DNA of 13,273 nucleotides from Methylocystaceae bacterium (GTDB lineage Bacteria > Pseudomonadota > Alphaproteobacteria > Rhizobiales > Beijerinckiaceae), in contig PLZT01000748.1 of NCBI GenBank assembly GCA_003152255.1, positions 1 through 13,273 of the forward strand, in the 5' to 3' direction. The notes under the pieces are model-generated. The model ran no database searches. It was given only the letters and a program-made list of their open reading frames with translations, and was not told where the DNA came from. The position numbers were made by a program, and so were the translations under genes. Shown here one piece after another: positions 6,499 to 13,273 of the stretch (positions are counted from its first letter, which is position 1; each line of letters opens with the position of its first letter).

Positions 6499-7980
6499 AT
6501 GAAATTTCGCTCAGGCCTGGCGTTAATCTTGCCGCCGCTGCTGCTGTGCGGCTGCGATCTTGCGCCAGAATACAGCGCCCCGATCGTTGAAATGCCAGCG
6601 AAATTCAAGGAAGGCCAAAACTGGAAAGAGGCGCGGCCCCGCGACGATGCGTCAAGGGGGGAGTGGTGGCGAAGCCTCAATGATCGCCTGTTGAATGAAC
6701 TCGAACCGCAGGTCGAGATCTCCAATCAGGACATTGCGGCGGCCCTCGCGGTTATGGATCAGGCGCGGGCGTTCACCGCAAAGGCGCAAGCGGGCCTGCT
6801 GCCGACCGTCAATCTCAACAACAGCTATTCCGCCAATAAACAGTCCGCGCACCGTCCCACGCGCAAAGCCGATAGGCCCTTCAGCGCAGCCGGCTACACC
6901 GAATCGATCTTGAATAACCGGCCATTGAACGAGCCGGATCATTACGGCGACAACCTGCTTAATCTGCAAGCCACCTATGAGGTCGATCTCTGGGGGCGTG
7001 TTCGCGACGCCGTCGCCGCCGGTCAGGCGCAGGTCCAGGCCAGCGCGGCGGAGCTTGAGTCGATTCGACTCAGTCTTCAAGCCGAACTGGCGCGTGATTA
7101 CATCGCAATGCGCGGTTTCGACAGCGAAATAAAGCTGCTGACCGATACGGTTGAAAGCTACAGTCGCGCGCTGGCTTTGACCAAGGCGCTCGTCGATGGA
7201 CAAATCGCATCTCCCGCCGATTCCGCCCGCGCCCAGGCGCAGCTAGAGGTCACGCGGGCGCAGTTGTTCGATGTGATGGAACGACGGGCGCTGTTGGAAC
7301 ATGCGATTGCGACTCTGATCGGCAAGCCGGCGTCGACATTTTCCATTCCATCGGCGGCGACTCCGACGCTGTCTCCGGCAATGCCCCCAAGCGTGCCTTC
7401 GACCCTATTGGAGCGCCGGCCCGATATCGCCGCGGCGGAGCGGCGGGTCGCCGCAGCCAATCAATCGATCGGCGTCGCGCGCGCCGCGTTCTTTCCGCGA
7501 CTCACCATCAACCTGTCTGGCGGAACGCAAGATACGGGGCTCAGTCTGCTCAATATGCGCAACAGCATTTGGTCGGTGGGTCCGGCAGTCACCTTGCCGA
7601 TCTTCGACGGCGGCGCAAGAATTGCCGATCTCAGGGGTGCCGAAGCAGCCTATATGGAGACCGTCGCACACTATCGAGGCTCGGTTTTGCACGCGATTCA
7701 GGAGGTCGAGGATGCTCTGGCCGCCTTAAAATGGTTAGCGAAAGAGGCGCAGAGCATGAGCATCGCTTCCGCCAACGCACAAAAAGTCCTGAACATATCG
7801 CTCGCGCTCTATCGTGATGGTGCAACCAACTATCTCGACGTCGTCACCGCGCAAACGGCCGCGCTCGACGCGGAACGGGCCGTATTGGCGATAAAGACGC
7901 GCAGAATTGCGGCCAACGTGGGCTTGATGCTGGCGCTCGGGGGAGGGTGGTCGTCGGCCGAACTGGCGAATATTGAATAA
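6499..7980 (+). CDS. Outer-membrane efflux lipoprotein (NodT/OprM-type)
   Basis: This is the outer-membrane exit duct of the pump, 493 residues. The ATG at 6499 is chosen because it gives a lipoprotein signal: MKFRSGLALILPPLLLCGCD, with lipobox LCGC and the lipid-bearing cysteine at residue 19. The longer open frame back to 6343 overlaps the adaptor and lacks this. Family marks include GEWWRSLND near the start, YEVDLWGRVRDAVAAGQAQ, ERRPDIAAAERRVAAANQSI, FFPRLTINLSGG, LPIFDGGARIADLRGAEAAY and YRDGATNYLDVVTAQTA, with the two TolC-type repeats in order. It starts one base after the adaptor stop, so the two are probably translationally coupled. The channel being encoded with its pump, instead of using a shared TolC, suggests a dedicated system. 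Confidence 0.93.
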   Translation: MKFRSGLALILPPLLLCGCDLAPEYSAPIVEMPAKFKEGQNWKEARPRDDASRGEWWRSLNDRLLNELEPQVEISNQDIAAALAVMDQARAFTAKAQAGLLPTVNLNNSYSANKQSAHRPTRKADRPFSAAGYTESILNNRPLNEPDHYGDNLLNLQATYEVDLWGRVRDAVAAGQAQVQASAAELESIRLSLQAELARDYIAMRGFDSEIKLLTDTVESYSRALALTKALVDGQIASPADSARAQAQLEVTRAQLFDVMERRALLEHAIATLIGKPASTFSIPSAATPTLSPAMPPSVPSTLLERRPDIAAAERRVAAANQSIGVARAAFFPRLTINLSGGTQDTGLSLLNMRNSIWSVGPAVTLPIFDGGARIADLRGAEAAYMETVAHYRGSVLHAIQEVEDALAALKWLAKEAQSMSIASANAQKVLNISLALYRDGATNYLDVVTAQTAALDAERAVLAIKTRRIAANVGLMLALGGGWSSAELANIE

Positions 7981-8019
7981 GGCCGGAGCAAAGGCTCTAC
8001 GAGGGAAGGCCCGATATCC

Positions 8020-8445
8020 ATGTCAACGGGGAAGCTTATGCCTGAACCAGCTCAAACCGGATTTTCCTGCGGTCAATGCGCCTTTTGGAGGCATTTGAAC
8101 GAACGCGACGGCAGTTGTCACCTGCGCGCTCCTGAACCCATCGGCGTCGTCGACGAGGCGGCGCGGTGGGCGCGAACCCACTTCGACGCCTTTTGCGGAG
8201 AAGGGCGCCGTCGCGAGGACACGCAGTTGCAACAAGTGGTCTGCTCAACATGCCTCTATTGGCGTCATCCGCCCGGCGGACTCCAGCCGGTGGACCTATT
8301 GGATCGTCGGCAGGATTGGTGGAGTCGAGCTGGTCATTGCCACAGATTGGCGCCTCAACCTTCGTCGGAGCCTGGCCACAAGGCGTTCTGGCGCGCAACC
8401 CATGAAACCGACACATGCTTTGCTGGCAAGACGAGGTCAAGCTGA
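8020..8445 (+). CDS. Cytoplasmic protein of two tandem four-cysteine modules, family not recognised
   Basis: A 141-residue protein without signal peptide or membrane segment. It reads as two copies of one module. Copy 1 has C17, C20, C33 and C59; copy 2 has C75, C78, C107 and C133. Both share CxxC followed by an aromatic-W-R-H (FWRH, YWRH), then G-x-C-H, then A-P, then W-x-x-T six residues before the last cysteine. The spacing from third to fourth cysteine is 26 in both copies; the second-to-third spacing differs (13 versus 29). Each set would suit one zinc ion or one Fe-S cluster. The ATG at 8020 follows AGGGAAGG at 10 bases; the ATG at 8038 has a purine run only three bases away. It begins 39 bases after the channel gene and lies before the two-component genes, so it may be part of the efflux operon. 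Function is unknown; a metal or redox role is inference. Confidence 0.75.
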   Translation: MSTGKLMPEPAQTGFSCGQCAFWRHLNERDGSCHLRAPEPIGVVDEAARWARTHFDAFCGEGRRREDTQLQQVVCSTCLYWRHPPGGLQPVDLLDRRQDWWSRAGHCHRLAPQPSSEPGHKAFWRATHETDTCFAGKTRSS

Positions 8446-8481
8446 TTTGGGTTGCTTCGCTTGCGTTCGCATTGGCGGCGC

Positions 8482-8514
8482 GGTGGCATTGTAACCCGTT
8501 GTAATCACGCCACC
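8482..8514. promoter_or_regulatory. Direct repeat TTGTAA-N4-TTGTAA inside inverted repeat GGTGGC/GCCACC
   Basis: TTGTAA occurs at 8489-8494 and 8499-8504, ten bases apart start to start. The pair is enclosed by a perfect 6-base inverted repeat, GGTGGC at 8482-8487 and GCCACC at 8509-8514. OmpR/PhoB-type regulators bind head-to-tail direct repeats at 10-11 bases, and an OmpR-type regulator is encoded 124 bases downstream. An autoregulatory site is a reasonable inference. The outer repeat could alternatively form a hairpin with a 21-base loop. Confidence 0.4.
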
Positions 8515-8569
8515 CTTCCAGAACAGATATTAAACGAAAATTAATTATCTCCGGGAGGTAGCATTTCCT

Positions 8570-8623
8570 ATGCTGTCTATCAAACATCAGAGCCAGTTCG
8601 GGGAGCGCTCGGGCAAGCTTTAG
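8570..8623 (+). CDS. Possible 17-codon leader ORF before the response regulator
   Basis: ATG at 8570 opens MLSIKHQSQFGERSGKL and stops with TAG at 8621-8623, 14 bases before the response-regulator start. GGGAGG at 8553-8558 is the strongest Shine-Dalgarno in this intergenic region, though its 11-base distance to the ATG is long. It may be a translated leader coupling or modulating expression of the regulator, or chance. No pause motif such as a proline or single-amino-acid run is present. Confidence 0.25.
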   Translation: MLSIKHQSQFGERSGKL

Positions 8624-8637
8624 TGGCGTGAGGCGAA

Positions 8638-9327
8638 ATGAAAAGTCCTGGACAAGAGATCCTAGTGATCGAAGACGATCAAGAAATTGCTGAAGCAATG
8701 ATCGATGAATTGCGAGTGCGCAACTATCACGTCACTCATGCGGCCACGGGTTCGCAGGGACTGACTAGTATAAGGCAAACCTCGTTCGATTTATTGATCG
8801 TGGATCGAATGCTCCCAGAAATCGACGGGCTGTCAATTATCGAAATCTTGCGGAAAGAGAATCGATCTGTCCCCGTCCTCATCATCAGTGCGCTGGGCGA
8901 CGTGAACGAGCGGGTCCACGGTTTGGAGAAGGGAGCCGACGATTATCTCGCCAAGCCGTTCAGTTTCGCCGAAATGGGGGCGAGGGTCGAAGCGTTATTG
9001 CGGCGGCCGATGCAAGCTCGCACCACCACACTGTGCGCCGGCCCGCTGTTGCTTGATTTGCTCCAACGGGCCGTGAGCCTGAACGGCGAGAAAATCGAAC
9101 TCTCCTCGCGGGAGTTTCAGCTTCTGGAATATTTTGTTGCGCGGCCAGGGCAGCTCATCACCCGCGATATGCTAATCGAGAATGTTTGGAAATATCGCTT
9201 TTCGCCGCAGACGAATGTCGTGGACGTGCACATCAGCAAATTGCGCCGCAAGATTGACGGCAATCGTGTCACATCCTTCATTCAAAATATCCGAGGCTGC
9301 GGGTTTGTGTTTAATGCCGATATTTAA
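8638..9327 (+). CDS. OmpR/PhoB-family response regulator
   Basis: A two-domain DNA-binding response regulator of 229 residues, the family's usual size. The receiver domain (about 1-120) shows the acidic pocket E12-D13-D14 in VIEDDQ, phosphoacceptor D56 in LLIVDRMLP, switch residue S84 in LIISAL, and K106 in DDYLAKPF. The C-terminal winged helix (about 130-229) shows IELSSREFQLLEYFVARPGQ, TRDMLIENVW, NVVDVHISKLRRKID and the wing IRGCGFVF. The start follows GTGAGG (8628-8633). It is followed, with a 14-base overlap, by a histidine kinase that is certainly its partner. Position downstream of the efflux genes on the same strand suggests it controls them; no shared operator with the pump promoter was seen. 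Confidence 0.95.
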   Translation: MKSPGQEILVIEDDQEIAEAMIDELRVRNYHVTHAATGSQGLTSIRQTSFDLLIVDRMLPEIDGLSIIEILRKENRSVPVLIISALGDVNERVHGLEKGADDYLAKPFSFAEMGARVEALLRRPMQARTTTLCAGPLLLDLLQRAVSLNGEKIELSSREFQLLEYFVARPGQLITRDMLIENVWKYRFSPQTNVVDVHISKLRRKIDGNRVTSFIQNIRGCGFVFNADI

Positions 9328-10714
9328 GCTTGCAGGGTCAGCGATCTTTCGGCGCACGCTGGCGATAGCCGCCTTGTTCGTCAGCGCGGACCTGCTGCTT
9401 TTCGCCTTCATTTATTGGCAAACAGCCATTTTCGAGACCAACAGAATCATGGCCTTTCTTGAGCGTCAGGCTGAGGTGTTAGCGCAGGCGTCGTTTGAAC
9501 AGATCAACCAGAGCATTCAGGGCCATGTCTATAACGACGTGCACAGATTGACGGTCTCTGGCTTGTTTGAACCAGATGGCGCGGTTTTGCAAGGAAACCT
9601 CAAGGCGGTACCTGTCGATCTCGCGATCGACGGAGCGGCTCGCCGGATCAACCGACCCGAACTTCGCGGTGACGCAAAGCCTCTCGAGCCAATGATCGTC
9701 GTCGCACGACGTCTTTCCGATGGGCGCATTCTTGTCATCGGCCGCAATATTGAGGAGCTTGGCAACCTCGAGGAAACCGTTGGCAGAGCCTTAAAGCTTG
9801 GCGTCGTTCCTATGGCGCTGCTGGCGATCGCCGTTGGCGGAATCCTGAGCCAGCGGATGAACCGGCGGCTCAAAGCGGCGCAACAGGTGCTGGACAATAT
9901 TCAAAAAGGACAATTGCGCCAGCGCTTGCCCGTGAGCGGGACCAGGGATGAATTCGACCACCTCGCCGAAGGGGTGAACGCCATGCTGGGCGAGCTGGAG
10001 CAGGCGATCGAAGAACTGCATCAAGTTGGCAACAATATCGCTCACGATCTGCGAACCCCGCTGACGCGAGTTCGCACGCAATTGGAGCGAGCGCAGCGTC
10101 TGTTGGCCGACCAGAGCGAGCCGCTGGACCTGATCGACCGGGCCATTTCCGGTCTCGATCAAACTTTCTCGATTACGACCGCCATGCTTCGCATTGTGCA
10201 ACTCGAATCAGGCCGGAGCCGCGCGTCGTTTAGCGCCATCGATCTTGCGGAGATTTTGCGGGAGGTAGCCGAGCTTTACGATCCGCTTGCGGAAGCCAAA
10301 CACATCACGATCGGCCTTGACCTCGACGCAGGTTGCGCTGTTTGGGGAGACAGAGATCTGCTGTTAGAGGCCTTTGCTAATTTGCTGGACAACGCGGTCA
10401 AGTTTGCGCCGGATGGTGGGCGCACCCAGATCACTCTCTTAAACGCGCCGATTGGACCGATTGTTGAGGTCCGCGACGACGGTCCGGGAATCCCGGCGGC
10501 ACAACGAGCCGATGTGTTTAAGCGTTTTTATCGTTGCAACCAGAGCCGGCATATCGCCGGCGCCGGGCTGGGGCTCACTCTGGTTGCGGCGATCGTCAAA
10601 CTTCATGGTTTTTCCATCGAGGTCAAAGACGCGACGCCCGGTTGTGTTTTTGAATTTCGATGCTTCACCCCCGGACAGTTCGACGCCGACAACGCCAATC
10701 GGCAAGAAAACTAA
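9314..10714 (+). CDS. Two-component sensor histidine kinase
   Basis: A membrane sensor kinase of 466 residues, partner of the preceding regulator. The ATG at 9314 is chosen because it puts a membrane helix near the N-terminus (TLAIAALFVSADLLLFAFIY, about 15-35); the open frame back to 9182 only overlaps the regulator. A periplasmic sensor region of about 120 residues follows, then TM2 (about 160-182, GVVPMALLAIAVGGIL), HAMP (RRLKAAQQVLDNIQKGQLRQ), and the H-box NNIAHDLRTPLTR with phosphorylated H244. The ATPase shows the N-box NLLDNAVKF (N360), G1 DDGPGIP (from D388), an F-box-like VFKRFYR, and G2 GAGLGLTL. All catalytic motifs are intact. The periplasmic region has no domain I recognise, so the signal is unknown; an envelope or pump-substrate signal would fit. 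Confidence 0.95.
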   Translation: MPIFKLAGSAIFRRTLAIAALFVSADLLLFAFIYWQTAIFETNRIMAFLERQAEVLAQASFEQINQSIQGHVYNDVHRLTVSGLFEPDGAVLQGNLKAVPVDLAIDGAARRINRPELRGDAKPLEPMIVVARRLSDGRILVIGRNIEELGNLEETVGRALKLGVVPMALLAIAVGGILSQRMNRRLKAAQQVLDNIQKGQLRQRLPVSGTRDEFDHLAEGVNAMLGELEQAIEELHQVGNNIAHDLRTPLTRVRTQLERAQRLLADQSEPLDLIDRAISGLDQTFSITTAMLRIVQLESGRSRASFSAIDLAEILREVAELYDPLAEAKHITIGLDLDAGCAVWGDRDLLLEAFANLLDNAVKFAPDGGRTQITLLNAPIGPIVEVRDDGPGIPAAQRADVFKRFYRCNQSRHIAGAGLGLTLVAAIVKLHGFSIEVKDATPGCVFEFRCFTPGQFDADNANRQEN

Positions 10715-11292
10715 CTCATTCATGGACGGTGAATCCATTGTCGCGCCGCACGCAATTATCAGGATGGTGGGCTGATTTCAGAAGGCTAGCCTTGCGCTTA
10801 GTTTAAGAATGTGTGCCTTTTTTTGAAAATGGAGATTAGTTTACCGCGCTTAACGTGAGAACCAGAAAGCATCACGTGCGCGCCGCACTGCGGACCGGAG
10901 TTGCGCTTGTCGAACGCCACGGACCCGACATACCGGTAGCTTCATACAAAACAATTGGCGAAAACGGCATGCTAAGGCAGCCTCGTCGCCAAATTGCTCA
11001 GCTATGTGATGCAAGCCCGAACGACTCTCATTATTGCAGCGACATTGAGAATCAACCCGGCGCTATTCTCATATTTTAGTGCAGCAAATTGCTCGAACGA
11101 CTGCGTTCTCGCAATTGACCGCAGCCAACAGCGACGCCGCCGCCAGCTCATTAAAAACCGCCTCGCGGAATTCGGGCGCTGGCTATCCACCGACTCAAGC
11201 AATATATTGCCTTTAAACGATGCGCGCACAGGGTGACTTGGCGTTGCGTTTTTCGTCTTGCGAACTTCAGTCGCGTTTCCGGAGCTTCGTTG
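10715..11292. other. 578-bp stretch with no convincing gene
   Basis: Short open frames exist on both strands (for example 10855-11079 with a GTG start, 10994-11236, and 11002-11229 minus), but none has a ribosome binding site, recognisable similarity or consistent composition, and they overlap each other. Visible sites are the palindrome AAGGCTAGCCTT at 10782-10793 and a run of seven T at about 10818-10824, too far apart to form an intrinsic terminator. A promoter for the haem-protein genes should lie toward the right end. The stretch may be decayed sequence or contain an RNA I cannot recognise. Confidence 0.5.
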
Positions 11293-11871
11293 ATGGGCCG
11301 CAAGTCCAATTTACTGCTCGCCTTAGCGGTCGCCGCCTCGCCGGCTGCGCCTCTTGCCTTTGCCGAGGAGCCCACGGTCGATCTGAAGGCCCGGGCGGTG
11401 GTTTTGGTCGGGGAATATGCGACCTCTCTGCAGACTGCCCTGAAGGGGGCGCTGGCAACGTCAGGGCCCGTGGGAGCCATTTCTTTTTGCCATGACCAGG
11501 CGCCTCAGATCGCCGCGGATATCTCGCGAAGCAGTGGCTGGGCAGTCGGCCGCACCAGCCTAAGGATCCGTAACGCCTCCTCGACCCCGGATAACTACGA
11601 GGCAAAGGTGATGGAAGAATTCTCGGCCAGGATCGCCAAAGGCGAGGCAGTTGCGGATTTGATCAAGGCAGAAGTCGTCGAGGAGAATGGCGGCAAGGTT
11701 TTTCGCTTCGTCAAGGCCATTCCCACCACCGAAGTCTGCCTGACCTGTCACGGCGCCAACATCAAGCCCGAGATCAAGGCTAAGCTTGATGAACTCTATC
11801 CAGGAGACAAGGCAACCGGTTTCAATCTGGGCGACATGCGTGGCGTGTTCACCCTGAGCAAGCGGCTATGA
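11293..11871 (+). CDS. Periplasmic DUF3365 (Tll0287-like) c-type haem protein
   Basis: A 192-residue exported protein of the DUF3365/Tll0287-like haem domain family. The start at 11293 follows GGAG at eight bases and gives a clean signal peptide (MGRKSNLLLALAVAASPAAP, cleavage after AFA before EEP); the open frame back to 11233 would spoil it. Family marks are C66-H67 in SFCHDQAPQIA, VGRTSLRIRNASSTPDNYE, and the haem attachment motif C149-L-T-C152-H153-G in TEVCLTCHG. It ends with YPGDKATGFNLGDMRGVFTL, typical of the domain C-terminus. The haem is attached covalently in the periplasm; family members are thought of as redox or sensor modules, but the partner is unknown. The last bases overlap the next start (ATGA), so the two haem proteins are translationally coupled. 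Confidence 0.88.
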   Translation: MGRKSNLLLALAVAASPAAPLAFAEEPTVDLKARAVVLVGEYATSLQTALKGALATSGPVGAISFCHDQAPQIAADISRSSGWAVGRTSLRIRNASSTPDNYEAKVMEEFSARIAKGEAVADLIKAEVVEENGGKVFRFVKAIPTTEVCLTCHGANIKPEIKAKLDELYPGDKATGFNLGDMRGVFTLSKRL

Positions 11872-12338
11872 CTTCCATGCCAAACAAACTCGCGATCGCC
11901 GCGGCTGCTCTTTGGGTCGTCACCGCCCTTGGGGCGGCGGTTCTGTTCGTGCGGGGACACACCGCGCCCGCTTCGGACGGACGGACGGCCATCCTTCTCA
12001 CTCTCGCCGAACGGGATTTCGTGCTGGCGGAAATGCGACACATGCTGATTTCGGTCCAACAGATCACGGAGGCGCTAGCGAGCGGGGAACGCGCCAAGGC
12101 GGCGGCGGCCGCGAGGGCGGCCGGCGGCCACGCCAATGCGCAGATTCCGATCGGCTTGATGGCGAAACTGCCTTTGGAATTTAAACAGGCAGGGATGGCC
12201 ATGCACGCCGGTTTCAATGAAATCGCTGCGGCGGTGGACCAAGGAGAGAGCCCATCCGCGCTGACAGGAAAATTGGCCATCCAGCTCAGCGCATGTGTCG
12301 GGTGCCACCAAAGCTATCGCATAGACCAAGATCTCTGA
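11868..12338 (+). CDS. Membrane-anchored cytochrome c'-like protein
   Basis: A 156-residue protein with a single N-terminal hydrophobic segment (KLAIAAAALWVVTALGAAVL) that may be an uncleaved anchor or signal. The rest is mainly alpha-helical by appearance. The single CxxCH motif lies almost at the C-terminus, in C143-V-G-C146-H147-Q-S-Y-R. A C-terminal CxxCH followed by YR is the hallmark of the cytochrome c'/c-556 four-helix-bundle fold. The start codon shares ATGA with the stop of the preceding haem gene; a second ATG at 11877 is possible. As part of a two-gene unit with the DUF3365 protein, it may pass electrons to or from it in the periplasm; that is inference. Some members of this fold bind NO or CO; the residues deciding this cannot be judged here. 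Confidence 0.82.
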   Translation: MTSMPNKLAIAAAALWVVTALGAAVLFVRGHTAPASDGRTAILLTLAERDFVLAEMRHMLISVQQITEALASGERAKAAAAARAAGGHANAQIPIGLMAKLPLEFKQAGMAMHAGFNEIAAAVDQGESPSALTGKLAIQLSACVGCHQSYRIDQDL

Positions 12339-12377
12339 AAACCAGGGGCCGACGAGGTGGGACGTCTGCCGCGCGCC

Positions 12378-12965
12378 TCAGTCCTTGGGCTCGGGCTGGC
12401 GTTCTTCGACTGGATGACCGGCCTTCTCCCAGGCGTCCGCTCCCCCCGGATACCAGGAGACGTTTTTGTAACCGAGCGAGAGCGCCCGCTTGGCGGCGTT
12501 CCACGAGGCCCAACAATTGGTGCGGCAATAAAACACGAGTGACTTAGACTTGTCATTCGGAGTCGCGCGAACCAGGCCAGACTCAAAATAGCGCAAGGTC
12601 GAGGTCGTCAATTCGCCAAAGCCTGTGTCCACCAACCAGATGCTGCCGGGAATATCGAGGCGCGGCGCCGCCTGCCAGCTTGCCTCCTTTGGCAAATCAG
12701 CGGGTCTAGTCGGATGCGCCACCGTGTCGACAAAAACCGCCCCTTTGTTGTTCCAGATATCGAACGCCCGCGCAGTGTCAATCACAGTCGCGCCTTTGAG
12801 CGTGGCTGGCGTTGGCGCATGATAATTTTCTAAACGATAGCCCTCGGGCTCAGCCGGCGGAGTCTCCTGAGCCAGAACGGGAAGAGCAACAATGAGCGCC
12901 ATGACGACGACCGCGATTCCACCGATTTTTCCCGTAATCAATGCGCGGCTCTGTTCTGCTTTCAT
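12378..12965 (-). CDS. PQQ-dependent catabolism-associated CXXCW-motif rhodanese-like protein
   Basis: A 195-residue exported rhodanese-fold protein of the family found beside PQQ-dependent alcohol dehydrogenase genes. The ATG at 12965 gives a signal peptide with hydrophobic core IAVVVMALIVALPVLA and cleavage before QETPPAEP. ATGs at 12974 and 12977 are equally possible, and no start has a clear ribosome binding site; the TTG at 13079 would add an unsuitable N-terminus. Family marks are EPEGYRLENYHAPTPATLKG, FVDTVAHPTRPADLPK, IPGSIWLVDTGFGEL, then the active-site-like stretch FYCRTNCWASWNAAKRAL with C147, C151 and W152, and YKNVSWYPGGADAWEKAG. Three residues separate the cysteines as I read it. 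The role is unproven; a periplasmic sulfur, thiol or metal task supporting a PQQ enzyme is commonly assumed. It converges on the haem genes, with only 39 bases between stops. Confidence 0.88.
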   Translation of the reverse strand: MKAEQSRALITGKIGGIAVVVMALIVALPVLAQETPPAEPEGYRLENYHAPTPATLKGATVIDTARAFDIWNNKGAVFVDTVAHPTRPADLPKEASWQAAPRLDIPGSIWLVDTGFGELTTSTLRYFESGLVRATPNDKSKSLVFYCRTNCWASWNAAKRALSLGYKNVSWYPGGADAWEKAGHPVEERQPEPKD

Positions 12966-13000
12966 CAGGCTCATCATCGACAAAATTTGCGACACGCCGC

Positions 13001-13018
13001 CGTCGGCTCTAACCGACG
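13001..13018. promoter_or_regulatory. Inverted repeat CGTCGG-N6-CCGACG upstream of the rhodanese-like gene
   Basis: A perfect 6-base inverted repeat separated by CTCTAA, lying 24-36 bases before the candidate start codons of the minus-strand gene. It could be an operator or a 5'-leader hairpin. There is no T-run after it, so a terminator is unlikely. Function is unknown. Confidence 0.3.
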
Positions 13019-13100
13019 TGCGCGGCCATGAATTTAATATAGCCGCAGCACTCTCCGCAGGCGATCTCCGTGTCGTCAAGACTTCATTGCCGGAGAGCCT

Positions 13101-13253
13101 ATGCGGACCATCTCAGCAAAACAAGGCCCCAACCTCATCTATTTTGCCACGGCAACCTCGAGACTAACCACCTACCCGGCTGCGGCGACTATTAATCCGG
13201 CGATGTGGATGATCATGGGGAATCCAGACGATTTGTTCAAAACTGCACGCTAA
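13101..13253 (+). CDS. Possible 50-residue ORF of unknown function
   Basis: ATG at 13101 follows GGAGAG (13092-13097) with good spacing, and the frame runs to TAA at 13251-13253. The product starts MRTISAKQGPNLIYFATATS and ends NPDDLFKTAR. It has no signal peptide, cysteine or family motif I recognise. It would be transcribed divergently from the rhodanese-like gene. The good ribosome binding site argues for it; the short length and lack of similarity argue against. Confidence 0.3.
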   Translation: MRTISAKQGPNLIYFATATSRLTTYPAAATINPAMWMIMGNPDDLFKTAR

Positions 13254-13273
13254 GAGCCCGACTCGAAATTCAA

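Noticed and set aside
9182..9313. Upstream extension of the histidine kinase
   Set aside because: It overlaps the response-regulator C-terminus in another frame and adds a cysteine- and arginine-rich segment unlike any kinase N-terminus.
10782..10824. Palindrome AAGGCTAGCCTT plus a T-run as a terminator of the two-component operon
   Set aside because: About 25 bases separate the dyad from the T-run and the dyad leaves no loop, so it does not form an intrinsic terminator.
10855..11236. Short frames of 74, 80 and 75 residues as genes
   Set aside because: They lack ribosome binding sites and recognisable similarity, and overlap on both strands.
12966..13079. TTG-start extension of the rhodanese-like protein
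   Set aside because: It would place 38 hydrophilic residues before the signal peptide, and no ribosome binding site supports it.

Overview
The window looks like an alphaproteobacterial chromosome, most likely a methylotroph or methanotroph of the Methylocystis/Methylosinus/Beijerinckiaceae kind. The basis is moderately high GC, alphaproteobacterial-looking proteins, and a gene for a PQQ-dependent-catabolism-associated rhodanese-like protein next to two small c-type haem proteins. The organism call is inference; nothing here is a taxonomic marker.

Layout. (1) Positions 1-1490 are a mosaic of mobile-DNA debris: the 5' part of an IS110-family transposase (minus strand, running off the left edge), the central part of a large serine recombinase (plus strand) that has lost both ends, and the N-terminal stub of an IS630-family transposase (minus strand). 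(2) A small secreted cysteine-containing protein (minus, 1482-1718) ends exactly at the IS630 side. (3) After a 400-bp intergenic region carrying several short repeats, a tripartite RND efflux operon runs on the plus strand: inner-membrane permease, periplasmic adaptor, outer-membrane lipoprotein channel (2118-7980). (4) It is followed by an unrecognised 141-residue protein built of two copies of a four-cysteine module (8020-8445). A regulatory-looking intergenic region then leads to an OmpR-type response regulator and its histidine kinase, which overlap by 14 bases (8638-10714). (5) A 578-bp stretch without a convincing gene separates this from two translationally coupled haem proteins (DUF3365/Tll0287-like, then cytochrome c'-like; 11293-12338). 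These converge on the PQQ-linked rhodanese-like gene (minus, 12378-12965). A possible 50-residue ORF closes the window.

How the genes may work together. Permease, adaptor and channel should form an envelope-spanning pump; the two-component pair directly downstream is the obvious candidate regulator. A pair of 10-bp-spaced TTGTAA repeats inside an inverted repeat upstream of the response regulator could be its own binding site. The double four-cysteine protein sits between pump and regulator and may be a metal- or redox-linked accessory; this is inference. The haem proteins and the rhodanese-like protein all carry export signals or anchors, and fit a periplasmic electron-transfer or PQQ-alcohol-dehydrogenase accessory setting.

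Most worth a second look: the tandem-duplicated cysteine module, the nested repeat upstream of the response regulator, the missing proton-relay lysine in the RND permease, and the haem-protein pair beside the PQQ-linked gene.
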